From positions 62,001-126,000 of the forward strand of contig DFGT01000030.1 in assembly GCA_002371265.1 (NCBI GenBank): a stretch of 64,000 nt of DNA. The letters run 5' to 3'. Numbering within the stretch: position 1 is the first letter of the stretch; every line of letters starts with the position of its first letter. This document shows, one piece after another, positions 52,024-60,755 of this stretch. The notes under the pieces are model-generated. The model had not been told where the DNA came from. It ran no database searches and saw only the letters and a program-made list of their open reading frames with translations. The DNA comes from Bacteroidales bacterium UBA3743 (GTDB lineage Bacteria; Bacteroidota; Bacteroidia; Bacteroidales; Paludibacteraceae). The position numbers and the translations under genes are program-made.

Positions 52024-53883
52024 ATGTTCGATACGATATTAGAGTTTCTTAAAGATATATTTGCATTCGACGAAGGAAGTCCCCTTTTGTTCACACAATT
52101 CTATTTTTGGGCTTTCTTCACGATTGTCTTCGCTGTGTTTGCCGCAATTGGGCGTGACAAGCTGTTGCTAAGAAATACATTTCTGTTTTTCGTCAGCGTC
52201 TTCTTTTATTATAAGACGAGCGGAATCTTCACATTGATTCTGCTTTTTGCCACCGTGTACAATTTTTTCAGTGGAAAAATAATATACAATTGCAAAAGTG
52301 AAGGATGGAAAAAATACCATCTCATTTGGGGATTGATAGTCAATCTTGCCACATTGTGCTACTTCAAGTACGCATATTTCTTGGTAGACATGACCAACAG
52401 TCTGCTCGGCACTTCATTCAGAGTGTTCGACGCGTTTGCATTTTTGGGAAACAAAGCTGCAGGAGCAAATCTTTTCGACACAGAAAATATCTTCTTGCCT
52501 GTGGGAATCTCTTTCTTCACATTCCAGAGCATCAGCTATATAATGGATATCTACAGAAAGAGAATAGAACCAGTGACCAACATTCTCGATTTCGGATTCT
52601 ATCTGACATTCTTTCCACAGCTTGTGGCAGGCCCGATTGTGCGTGCCAGCACGTTCATTCCGCAACTGTACAAGCCATTCTTCCTCGGCAGACGTCAGTT
52701 TGGAATCGCAGTATTCTGGATATTGAACGGTTTTGCGAAAAAGATCATATTGAGCGACTATATAGCAGTCAATTTCGTCGACCGTGTGTTTGAAAACCCT
52801 ACGATGTACAGTGGTCCGGAGAATCTCTTCGCACTGTTCGCATACTCATTGCAAGTGTACGCCGATTTCAGCGGATACACAGATATAGCCATCGGAGTGG
52901 CCATGCTGATGGGATTCTATCTGCCACAAAACTTCAACTCACCATACAAGGCTCCGAATGCAGGAAACTTCTGGAAACGCTGGCATATTTCACTATCAAA
53001 ATGGCTTCAGGACTATCTGTATATCCCGCTGGGAGGAAACAGAGAAGCTTCGTTCGGAACATACGCAGTGATATTCTCAATCGCAGCGATCGGTGTGATA
53101 TTGAGCGGAAGCATTTGGATTGCCGTGATTTTAGTGTCTATCACAGCCTACTTCACAATAAGAGCATATCTGTCGCCTGACAATAAAAAAGAGATCACAT
53201 CAAATTTGAACCGTCTGAACACAATGCTTCTTGGAGGTATCTGGCACGGAGCAAGCTGGAACTTCATGATATGGGGAGGATTGAACGGACTTGGAATGCT
53301 CGTGTACAACTTTTGGAAAAAGAGAAATATCTACAAGAAGACACTGGCGGTCATGATCGTGACACTTGTGTTCGGAATACTTGTATTCCTATACGACCTT
53401 CCTCTGTACAGAATGGGATTTGTATGGCTGGGCACAATCTTCGTCGGCACATTCATCCGCATGGTCTACAATCTGTGTGGCGGCAAATGGAAATTCAAGG
53501 CATTGGATTACACATGGGCAGTGTTGCAGACATTCGTCTTCATCACATTCACACGTCTTTTCTTCCGCTCCGGATCCAATCTTGATCCAGCAGAAGCCAA
53601 CCAGGTGGCATGGGACACCGCTAAAAACATGGTGAACCAGATCGGAGGCAAATGGGATTTCTCACTTATCCCTACCATGGCCGACGCATACAAGAACATC
53701 ATTATCCTGTTTGTGTTGGGAATGATTATCCACTGGTTGCCAGAAAAATTCAAGCGTCGATACAGACTATGGTTCGCATTGCAGCCAATTGGAGTAATGG
53801 TAATAACAACTTGTATAATTGTGTTTGTGGTTTACCAGTTTATGACTGCCGACCTACAGAAGTTTATCTATTTCCAGTTCTGA
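52024..53883 (+). CDS. MBOAT-family O-acyltransferase (AlgI-like)
   Basis: A 619-residue inner-membrane protein with about 12 membrane segments. AlgI-type motifs include FLPVGISFFTFQSISYIMDIYR, FPQLVAGPIVRAS, YADFSGYTDIAIGVAMLMG, NFWKRWHISLSKWLQDYLYIPLGG and the active-site His in LLGGIWHGASWNFMIWG. It probably moves acyl (usually acetyl) groups across the membrane for the two SGNH proteins, with the target an exported polysaccharide. It starts one base after the upstream stop codon. Confidence 0.93.
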   Translation: MFDTILEFLKDIFAFDEGSPLLFTQFYFWAFFTIVFAVFAAIGRDKLLLRNTFLFFVSVFFYYKTSGIFTLILLFATVYNFFSGKIIYNCKSEGWKKYHLIWGLIVNLATLCYFKYAYFLVDMTNSLLGTSFRVFDAFAFLGNKAAGANLFDTENIFLPVGISFFTFQSISYIMDIYRKRIEPVTNILDFGFYLTFFPQLVAGPIVRASTFIPQLYKPFFLGRRQFGIAVFWILNGFAKKIILSDYIAVNFVDRVFENPTMYSGPENLFALFAYSLQVYADFSGYTDIAIGVAMLMGFYLPQNFNSPYKAPNAGNFWKRWHISLSKWLQDYLYIPLGGNREASFGTYAVIFSIAAIGVILSGSIWIAVILVSITAYFTIRAYLSPDNKKEITSNLNRLNTMLLGGIWHGASWNFMIWGGLNGLGMLVYNFWKKRNIYKKTLAVMIVTLVFGILVFLYDLPLYRMGFVWLGTIFVGTFIRMVYNLCGGKWKFKALDYTWAVLQTFVFITFTRLFFRSGSNLDPAEANQVAWDTAKNMVNQIGGKWDFSLIPTMADAYKNIIILFVLGMIIHWLPEKFKRRYRLWFALQPIGVMVITTCIIVFVVYQFMTADLQKFIYFQF

Positions 53884-53974
53884 TGGTTGTTGGACTATAA
53901 ACTATAGACTATAAACCAAACTATAGGAGTAGAGAAGCGAGAATCTCTATAGAAAAAGAATAAAAGATACAGCT

Positions 53975-54454
53975 ATGAAAATGAAAGTAGGAATCGGCTA
54001 CGATGTACATCAGTTTGCCGACAACAGAGAATTATGGATTGGAGGGATCAAGATTCCCCACACACGAGGACTACTTGGACATTCAGATGCCGACGTGCTT
54101 CTTCATGCCATCTGCGACGCGATGCTTGGAGCCGCGCATCTTAAAGACATCGGCACACATTTTCCAGACAACGATGCCGCGTTCAAGAATATCGACAGCA
54201 AAATTTTATTGAAGAAGACAGCGGAATTAGTGGCATCAAAAGGATATAAGATCGAGAACATCGACTCAATCATCTGTGCCCAGGAGCCGAAGATGAAACC
54301 GTACATCGACGAAATGCAGCGAACAATCGCGTCGATTCTAGGGATAGACGAGGAAGACGCGAGTGTGAAAGCCACAACGACAGAGAAGCTCGGCTTTGTC
54401 GGCAGAAAAGAAGGAATCGCCGCACATGCAGTTGTGTTGTTGTCGAAAGAATAA
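53975..54454 (+). CDS. ispF: 2-C-methyl-D-erythritol 2,4-cyclodiphosphate synthase
   Basis: A 159-residue enzyme of the non-mevalonate isoprenoid pathway that cyclises CDP-methylerythritol phosphate and releases CMP. Motifs: GIGYDVHQF (zinc Asp and His), LGHSDADVLLHAICDAMLG, IGTHFPDND, AQEPKMKPY and the CDP-binding ATTTEKLGFVGRKEGIAAHAV. Length is standard. The start is MKMKVGIGYD, though M3 is possible. It stands apart from the preceding MBOAT operon by 90 bp containing short CTATAAAC direct repeats. Confidence 0.97.
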   Translation: MKMKVGIGYDVHQFADNRELWIGGIKIPHTRGLLGHSDADVLLHAICDAMLGAAHLKDIGTHFPDNDAAFKNIDSKILLKKTAELVASKGYKIENIDSIICAQEPKMKPYIDEMQRTIASILGIDEEDASVKATTTEKLGFVGRKEGIAAHAVVLLSKE

Positions 54455-54684
54455 AAGGTTGTCCTATCCAAATAGTACAAATAGGCGAAATTAAGAGCAC
54501 AAAAAGAGTCATAAAGTAGATTTTACAACACTTATAGTGTAAATATTCGTTAAAAATCGTGGTCAAGCTATGTTTTTTTTATAAATTGCAGCCGATTTTG
54601 TGGATATTAGGTAAACAAAATCAAAAAATGGACTAAAAAAGGAAAAAATAAATAATAAAAAATAACAAAAATTTCAGAAGACAA

Positions 54685-55593
54685 ATGAAAAAATTATTTG
54701 CAGTTATCGCAATGACTGGAGCAATGATTTTCGGTACAGCTTCAGTTTGTTTCGCTCAGGATGAGGCTACAGAAGAGTCTACAGAGCAGGTTGTAGATGA
54801 GGCACCAGCAGCTGAGCCAGTTCAGGCAGCTCCAGCGCCAGTTCAGGCAGCTCCAGCACAGGAGGCAGCTCCAGCAGCTCAGGAAGAGCAGGCATTCCAC
54901 AAGGTGATCAAGCAGAAATTCATCGAAGGTGGTGCATTCTTCATGTTCATCGTATGTATCGCTCTTATCCTAGGTTTGGCTTTGAGTATCGAGCGTATCA
55001 TCTATTTGTCATTGTCATCAGTTGATTCAAAGAAGCTTCTTGAGTCAGTTGAGGGAGCTCTAGACAACGGAGATGTAGAGGGAGCAAAGACAATCTGCCG
55101 TAACACAAGAGGTCCTATCGCATCAATCTTCTATCAGGGATTGTGCCGTATCGACAAGGGTGCTGATGTAGTAGAGAAGTCAGTAGTATCTTACGGTGGT
55201 GTACAGATGGGTCTATTGGAGAAGAACGTTACATGGATTTCACTTTGTGTAGCATTGGCTCCATCACTAGGATTCTTGGGAACAATCATCGGTATGATCG
55301 AGGCATTCGATAGAATTCAGGCTGCAGGTGATATCTCAGCAACAGTCGTTGCAGGTGGTATCAAGGTTGCCCTTTTGACAACATTGGTCGGTTTGATCGT
55401 TGCCATGGTTCTTCAGGTATTCATGAACTTTATCTTGACTCGTATCGAGGCTCTTACTTCAGAGATGGAGGACGCTTCAATCAGCTTGATCGACGCAGTT
55501 GTTGCATACGAGGAGAAGTTCAAGGGCTTCAATTCATCATCTGCTTCTTCTTCAGTAGCAATTTCAAACGAGTCTTCAATCGAGAACGCATAA
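54685..55593 (+). CDS. ExbB/TolQ/MotA-family proton channel subunit
   Basis: A 302-residue inner-membrane protein. Residues 1-25 look like a signal peptide and are followed by an Ala/Pro/Glu/Gln-rich periplasmic stretch to about residue 70. Then come three membrane segments with the MotA/TolQ/ExbB signature VTWISLCVALAPSLGFLGTIIGMIEAFDRIQ. It forms the proton channel that powers TonB- or Tol-type work together with the two ExbD-like genes downstream. The 54455-54684 gap before it is AT-rich with no clear promoter. Confidence 0.9.
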   Translation: MKKLFAVIAMTGAMIFGTASVCFAQDEATEESTEQVVDEAPAAEPVQAAPAPVQAAPAQEAAPAAQEEQAFHKVIKQKFIEGGAFFMFIVCIALILGLALSIERIIYLSLSSVDSKKLLESVEGALDNGDVEGAKTICRNTRGPIASIFYQGLCRIDKGADVVEKSVVSYGGVQMGLLEKNVTWISLCVALAPSLGFLGTIIGMIEAFDRIQAAGDISATVVAGGIKVALLTTLVGLIVAMVLQVFMNFILTRIEALTSEMEDASISLIDAVVAYEEKFKGFNSSSASSSVAISNESSIENA

Positions 55594-55613
55594 TCATCTA
55601 AGACAATAAAACT

Positions 55614-56093
55614 ATGAATTCAGAAAAGATTTCATCGATTGTCTTGGCTGTTCTTGTAGCTATTGCAGCTATCGTCTGCGTATTGTTCTGCGTAGGAGGT
55701 AGCGAAGAGGAGATCTACAGTGGCGAGGCATTCGACGCTCCAAACTATACAGGAGCTGTATTGAACGTCGTGTACGTGTTCCTATGCTTGGCAATAGTAG
55801 CAACAATTGTATCTGCAGTTCTTTCGTTCATCATCAAGCTAAAGAACGACAAGAGATCTGCATACACATCTTTGGCGATGCTTGTTGCACTTACATTGCT
55901 ATGCGGAATCACATACGCAATCGGTGATGGCACACCACTTAACATGCCAAACTATGATGGTACTGAGAACGTAGCAAGCAGATTGAAACTTGCTGACATG
56001 TGTTTGTATTCTATCTACACATTGTTCGTGCTTGCAGCAATCGCAGCTGTGTTCAACGTTACTTTCGCAAAATCTATCAACAAAATTAAGTAA
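55614..56093 (+). CDS. Small membrane protein in the exbB-exbD operon, unknown function
   Basis: A 159-residue protein with four hydrophobic segments (SSIVLAVLVAIAAIVCVLFC, VLNVVYVFLCLAIVATIVSAVLSFI, YTSLAMLVALTLLCGITYA, CLYSIYTLFVLAAIAAVFNVTFA). No family motif known to me. It lies 20 bp after the ExbB gene and 9 bp before ExbD, so it belongs to the same complex or at least the same transcript. Confidence 0.7.
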   Translation: MNSEKISSIVLAVLVAIAAIVCVLFCVGGSEEEIYSGEAFDAPNYTGAVLNVVYVFLCLAIVATIVSAVLSFIIKLKNDKRSAYTSLAMLVALTLLCGITYAIGDGTPLNMPNYDGTENVASRLKLADMCLYSIYTLFVLAAIAAVFNVTFAKSINKIK

Positions 56094-56102
56094 GTTTGTA
56101 CG

Positions 56103-56690
56103 ATGGGAAAAAAGAAAAGATCAGTAGGTGAGCTTAATGCCAGTTCAATGGCGGATATTGCGTTCTTGCTGCTTGTTTTCTTTCTTGTGACAACTTCAAT
56201 GTCAACAGACAAAGGTTTGGCACGTCGTCTTCCTCCACCAGTACCAAAAGACCAAATAAACGAGGATATTGAGATGAACAAGCGCAATGTGCTTCAGATT
56301 CTTGTCAATAGCAACAACGACTTGATGGTCAACGGTGAGGTGCTTGAGGTTAGCAAACTGAAAGAAAAAGCTAAGGAATTCATTTTGAATCCATCGAACT
56401 CAGAAGAGCTTCCTGAAAAGGAGGTCGGCTCTTTCGGAAGTTTCGGCAACGTGATGTACACTAAAAAGCACGTGATTTCTTTGCAGAACGACCGTGGCAC
56501 TCAATATCAGGCATACCTTGATGTTCAGAATGCCCTAGTGGCTGCTTACGACGAAATCCGTGACGACTTCTCTATGCAGAAGAGAGGTAAGAAGTTCGCC
56601 GATCTATCAGAAGAAGAGCAGAAAGAGGTACAGAAGATTTTCCCTCAGAAGATCTCTGAGGCAGAACCAAAAAATTATGGAGGTAACTAA
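56103..56690 (+). CDS. ExbD/TolR-family biopolymer transport protein (first copy)
   Basis: A 195-residue protein with a single N-terminal membrane helix containing the conserved proton-carrying Asp in SSMADIAFLLLVFFLVTTSM. The periplasmic part follows from about residue 38. It is longer than the second copy and ends with a Glu/Lys-rich tail. It partners ExbB (54685) as the rotor-like subunit in a TonB-dependent system, and lies 2 bp before the next ExbD gene. Confidence 0.9.
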   Translation: MGKKKRSVGELNASSMADIAFLLLVFFLVTTSMSTDKGLARRLPPPVPKDQINEDIEMNKRNVLQILVNSNNDLMVNGEVLEVSKLKEKAKEFILNPSNSEELPEKEVGSFGSFGNVMYTKKHVISLQNDRGTQYQAYLDVQNALVAAYDEIRDDFSMQKRGKKFADLSEEEQKEVQKIFPQKISEAEPKNYGGN

Positions 56691-56692
56691 TT

Positions 56693-57157
56693 ATGGCAAA
56701 ATTTAGAAAAGACGGAGGTCGTGCACTGCCAGGACTTAGTACATCTTCATTGCCAGATATCGTATTCATGTTGTTGTTCTTCTTCATGACTGCAACTTCA
56801 ATGAAGGAGGTCACATACAAGGTGAACATCAACCTTCCAAACGCAACTCAGCTTACTAAGCTTGAGAAGAAGAGTTTGGTGAAATACGTATACATTGGTC
56901 AGCCTAAGAAAGAATGGGTGAAATATGTAGGTACTGAGTCGTGCATCCAGTTGGACGACGAGTTCGTAAAGGACGCAGACAAAGTGCAGACTTACATTAT
57001 CGACAAGCGTGCTGCCATGAATGAGGACGACCAGGGTCAAATGGTCGTTTCAATGAAGGTCGACAAGGATACTAAGATGGGTATCGTTACCGACGTTAAG
57101 CAGGCTCTACGTAATGCTAATGCACTTAAGATTAACTACACTGCTCTAGGCAAGTAA
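56693..57157 (+). CDS. ExbD/TolR-family biopolymer transport protein (second copy)
   Basis: A 154-residue protein. The membrane helix with the conserved Asp reads STSSLPDIVFMLLFFFMTATSM, and the short periplasmic domain follows. Two ExbD genes after one ExbB are common in Bacteroidota and probably form a mixed dimer in the ExbB pore. It closes the operon before a strong terminator. Confidence 0.9.
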   Translation: MAKFRKDGGRALPGLSTSSLPDIVFMLLFFFMTATSMKEVTYKVNINLPNATQLTKLEKKSLVKYVYIGQPKKEWVKYVGTESCIQLDDEFVKDADKVQTYIIDKRAAMNEDDQGQMVVSMKVDKDTKMGIVTDVKQALRNANALKINYTALGK

Positions 57158-57171
57158 TTAATCAATCATAA

Positions 57172-57210
57172 TAAAGAGCGTGGTCCTTTGGATTCACGCT
57201 CTTTTTTTAT
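57172..57210 (+). terminator. Terminator of the exbB-exbD operon
   Basis: Stem AAAGAGCGTG / CACGCTCTTT with a T7 run. Confidence 0.9.
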
Positions 57211-57240
57211 TGACCATAAGCCATCTAAAAAAGAAAATTC

Positions 57241-57789
57241 ATGGGAATAGACATTCAATATATCGACAAATATGAAGAAACACTTCACTCACAGTTATAC
57301 CAGTTTCTTCAAAGCAAAAAAGAGGTAGACGTGATGGAGCCCGACGCCACAGATTTCGAAAGTGTATGGCAACAGGTATGCACTTCTTACATCCCTGACG
57401 GAGTCCGCGAATTCGAGGGCTACGCGACAGTGTCCGTAGGCTGGATGATGTATGTGGGGATGGCTTTGGCTAAACAGTGGGATGAAAACTGGTTGAAATG
57501 CAAAAGCCAACCAGACATGTACACAGCCTTGCGTGACGTCCGTGGCTACGACTGCATGGACGAATATATCAGTGAGGATGTATTGAAGTTGAAACCTAAT
57601 GAGAGCAAGGCATTAGCCAAACTTATCAATGACTGTGCGCAGATGGGTGTACACGCATTGCAACGCGAAATGTTCGAGCCGGGAAGTCCACTCGCCTTCC
57701 ATGCCTACGTCCGCACTCTTCACCAAATGTATCTGATGGGAATCGCTGTGCAGCTGCTGAGAATGGGATACAAGATGACGAAAATCTAA
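57241..57789 (+). CDS. Conserved cytoplasmic protein of unknown function
   Basis: A 182-residue protein with no signal peptide or membrane segment. It is Met- and Trp-rich in places (VSVGWMMYVGMALAKQWDENWLKC), looks all-helical, and contains short acidic runs. I do not recognise the family. It follows the exb terminator by about 30 bp and precedes the GH53 gene by 76 bp, so it is probably a separate unit. Confidence 0.6.
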   Translation: MGIDIQYIDKYEETLHSQLYQFLQSKKEVDVMEPDATDFESVWQQVCTSYIPDGVREFEGYATVSVGWMMYVGMALAKQWDENWLKCKSQPDMYTALRDVRGYDCMDEYISEDVLKLKPNESKALAKLINDCAQMGVHALQREMFEPGSPLAFHAYVRTLHQMYLMGIAVQLLRMGYKMTKI

Positions 57790-57864
57790 AGACAATTCAT
57801 AATTCATAATGTAAATCAGGCATTACCTTTATCAATCTAACTCATTCAAGAAAAACATACTACC

Positions 57865-59706
57865 ATGAAAAAAACACTACGACTACTTGCATTTAGCACA
57901 TTAACCCTATTTGCCATCTCCGCGTCTGCCCAAGGAATAGACGACTTAATGCGACCAGAGAAATGGCATGGCGACGGGAATGCTCCCGTCAGCTACGGAG
58001 AAAAAATCCGCTTCAACGAAGGAATGCCCACCAAACAGGAGTTGGATATATCAGTGGGCAACAGCGGCATCTATGACATCGCAATAGAATGCAACACCAA
58101 TTCCGTCTCCTCAAAATGCATGATCTATGCGAAAGGGACAAACTATTCCGTCTGCTCGGCTGAAGTGCCTCTCGCAAGAGGACAGAAAAATGTGAAAGTC
58201 TATCTCCGTGGTGTCGGCACGACCGACGGAAAGGTGAAAATCGGAATCGAGAGCGACGGAATGCATAGCGTCGAAATCGGGAAAACAGAAATCAAGAAGA
58301 CCGACAAACCATATAAATTCCTTCAGGGAGGCGACATCACCATGCTCCACTACGTGCTCGACCGTGGCGGCAACTATTTCGACGCCGACGGGAATATGCT
58401 TTATAATCAAAACGACACGCGCGAAGAGAAAGCTCAGGCAGTGCTTGATTATATGAGCAGACGCGGGTTCAACTTCGTCAGAATACGTAATTCCAACAAC
58501 CCCGGTCCACAATCCACAGACGCTTCCGGCAAATACTGCTTCCTCGAGGGGTATCAGGACACAGAAGACTGTCTGAGTCTGGCACGCGAGGCAAAAAAGG
58601 CAGGTATGGAAATCCAATACACATTCAATCTGTCGGACTATTGGAGCAACGGCGAGTGCCAGAGGATTCCGAGAGACTGGCAGGAAAAAATCAACAATGT
58701 ATGGTCGTTCGACGAGAAAGTGAATATGCTGGTGAGTCTCGTTGGCGAATATGTGAAGACGGTGATGAAAGAGATGGCAGACGAAGGCATCTATCCGGCA
58801 TACGTGTCGGTGGGCAACGAGACAAACGCAGGATTCCTGTTCCCGTATGCCTACTCATACAATGTGCCGGCCAACGAATCGAAAGCAGAGATGCCGACGG
58901 GAGACGCGCATCCTGAAAACATCGCCAAAATCATCAACGCCGCCTACAACTCCATCAAGGAGATTTCGCCAAACAGCAAAGTGGTGGTGCACCTTGCCGA
59001 CGCCACAGCAGACGTGGACAAATGGGGATCACCGTCGACATACAAATGGTTTTTCGACCTCATCACAAAAGCCGGAGCCAAATTCGACGTGATCGGAGCA
59101 TCCTACTACCCGTCGTGGAGCGAGACGACAGCCGAATCACTTGCCAAATCGTGTGAGATGCTTTTCGGATATTATGGCAAAGACGTGCTAATCATGGAGA
59201 GCGGATATAATTTCGCTCCGAAAAGGAAAGACGGCTACGACGGACAGCTCAACCACAATGCATCAGCCTACAACGACGTCTACAAATACAGTCAGGACGG
59301 GCAGAAAGGGTTTATCGCCGAGCTGATCAACACAGCTAAAGGGGCAGGCTACGAGAACAGCAGCGACAACGAGATAGTTGGCAGCCTCTATTGGGATCCG
59401 ATGATGATACACGTGGAAGACCAATGGGGCAACAACGTCACCGGCTGGGCACACTTCGCATCCGACATGAAAGCCGACGTGAACGTGGTGGAGAACACCA
59501 CCCTATTCGATTTTGACGGCAAAGCAGTAGCGGCATGGCAAGCCTACGAAGGCAATCAATATTCCGTCTACAAAGAGGATGAGAACACCCGCGTCGAACT
59601 GATTGAAAAAGAGACGAAAGGAAAACAATCAGAAATCACATACGACATTTTGGGAAGACGCTGCAACAACGCATTTATAAAATTAAAAATGCGAAATGCG
59701 AAATGA
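57865..59706 (+). CDS. GH53 arabinogalactan endo-beta-1,4-galactanase, secreted
   Basis: A 613-residue protein with signal peptide MKKTLRLLAFSTLTLFAISA. A beta-sandwich domain (about 25-145) is followed by a GH53 TIM barrel from about 150 (FLQGGDITMLHYVLDRGGNY). The acid/base Glu lies in VSVGNETNAGFLF, the nucleophile Glu in VLIMESGYNF, and the RIRNSN motif is typical. It should cut beta-1,4-galactan chains of pectin side branches. The C-terminus starts a secretion-tail-like motif (ITYDILGRRCNNA) but ends abruptly in FIKLKMRNAK, so the tail looks truncated. Confidence 0.93.
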   Translation: MKKTLRLLAFSTLTLFAISASAQGIDDLMRPEKWHGDGNAPVSYGEKIRFNEGMPTKQELDISVGNSGIYDIAIECNTNSVSSKCMIYAKGTNYSVCSAEVPLARGQKNVKVYLRGVGTTDGKVKIGIESDGMHSVEIGKTEIKKTDKPYKFLQGGDITMLHYVLDRGGNYFDADGNMLYNQNDTREEKAQAVLDYMSRRGFNFVRIRNSNNPGPQSTDASGKYCFLEGYQDTEDCLSLAREAKKAGMEIQYTFNLSDYWSNGECQRIPRDWQEKINNVWSFDEKVNMLVSLVGEYVKTVMKEMADEGIYPAYVSVGNETNAGFLFPYAYSYNVPANESKAEMPTGDAHPENIAKIINAAYNSIKEISPNSKVVVHLADATADVDKWGSPSTYKWFFDLITKAGAKFDVIGASYYPSWSETTAESLAKSCEMLFGYYGKDVLIMESGYNFAPKRKDGYDGQLNHNASAYNDVYKYSQDGQKGFIAELINTAKGAGYENSSDNEIVGSLYWDPMMIHVEDQWGNNVTGWAHFASDMKADVNVVENTTLFDFDGKAVAAWQAYEGNQYSVYKEDENTRVELIEKETKGKQSEITYDILGRRCNNAFIKLKMRNAK

Positions 59707-59724
59707 AAAATTGATGGGCCTCAT

Positions 59725-59797
59725 GTAGAGACGCACGGACGTGCGTGTCATCATACGTGCGTGTCATCATACGTGCGTGTCATCATACGTGCGTGTC
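59725..59797. repeat. Dispersed short repeat with a threefold 16-bp tandem array
   Basis: Bases 59725-59749 equal the 25-bp repeat at 16881-16905. Then come three perfect copies of ATCATACGTGCGTGTC (59750-59765, 59766-59781, 59782-59797). It starts 19 bp past the GH53 stop codon and shows local slippage amplification of part of the repeat. Confidence 0.9.
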
Positions 59798-60047
59798 ATT
59801 CAATTATGGCATCCGTCCATGACAATTCTCGCGCACCAGGCAGGGGCATTTTTCATTCTTGGTTTTTCCTTTTAAAATTCATGCAATAGTTAGTTGCAAA
59901 ATACATAAAAAAAATGGAATCATACAATCACGATTTATAGTGATTTTTTTGCATTTTTTACAATGAAAATCTATCTTTGCTACAAATTTTACACACATCT
60001 AATCCAGATGTGTTGAGATTAGATACAACAAATTATTTTATAACATT
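59798..60047 (+). other. Gap before the NifU-like gene
   Basis: AT-rich, no coding frame. It contains the promoter at 59948-59979. AATCCAGATGTG beside CACATCTAAT (59994-60016) makes a short inverted repeat in the leader. Confidence 0.5.
59948..59979 (+). promoter_or_regulatory. Bacteroidota promoter for the NifU-like/GGGtGRT operon
   Basis: TTTG at 59948-59951, a 20-bp spacer, and TATCTTTG at 59972-59979: both boxes at consensus spacing. It leaves a leader of about 60 bases. Confidence 0.75.
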
Positions 60048-60749
60048 ATGGTATATTCACACGAAGTAGAAAACATGTGTTGTGTTGCCAAAGGACCTAA
60101 CCACGGTCCAGCTCCAATTCCTGAAGAGGGAAAGTGGATCCAGGCAAAGGAGATCAAGGATATCTCAGGTCTTACACATGGTATTGGTTGGTGTGCTCCA
60201 CAGCAGGGTGCATGTAAGCTAACTCTAAACGTTAAGGAAGGCGTTATCGAGGAGTGTCTAGTAGAGACAATCGGATGTTCAGGTATGACACACTCAGCAG
60301 CAATGGCTTCTGAAATTCTTCCTGGCAAGACAATTCTTGAGGCGCTAAACACAGACCTTGTATGTGATGCAATCAACACTGCAATGCGTGAGCTATTCCT
60401 ACAGATCGTATACGGTCGTACACAGTCTGCATTCTCAGAGGGTGGTTTGATGATCGGAGCTGGTCTTGAGGATCTAGGAAAGGGTCTTGTATCACAGATG
60501 GGTACACTTTACGGAACAAAAGTTAAGGGTACTCGCTACCTACAGTTGACTGAGGGTTACATCACAAAGATGTTCTTGGACAAGGACAGCCAGGTATGTG
60601 GTTACGAGTTCGTACACATGGGCAAGATGATGGAGGCCATCAAGAACGGTATGGACGCCAATGAGGCAGTTAAGAAGTTCACTGGTACTTACGGTCGTAC
60701 AAAGGCTGAGGACGGTGCAGTTAAATCTATTGACCCACGTAAAGAGTAA
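60048..60749 (+). CDS. NifU/IscU-like iron-sulfur cluster scaffold protein
   Basis: A 233-residue protein. Conserved Cys in WCAPQQGACKL and IGCSGMTHSAAMASE resemble the IscU/NifU cluster-binding loop. Early Cys (NMCCVAKG) may also bind metal. Its partner is the GGGtGRT protein 6 bp downstream, a pairing seen in anaerobic bacteria; the metabolic job of the pair is not established. The codon choice is strongly biased and the promoter good, so it is probably highly expressed. Confidence 0.85.
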   Translation: MVYSHEVENMCCVAKGPNHGPAPIPEEGKWIQAKEIKDISGLTHGIGWCAPQQGACKLTLNVKEGVIEECLVETIGCSGMTHSAAMASEILPGKTILEALNTDLVCDAINTAMRELFLQIVYGRTQSAFSEGGLMIGAGLEDLGKGLVSQMGTLYGTKVKGTRYLQLTEGYITKMFLDKDSQVCGYEFVHMGKMMEAIKNGMDANEAVKKFTGTYGRTKAEDGAVKSIDPRKE

Positions 60750-60755
60750 TTAGGT

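Noticed and set aside
59725..59797. Possible CRISPR array
   Set aside because: The 16-bp units directly abut with no unique spacers.
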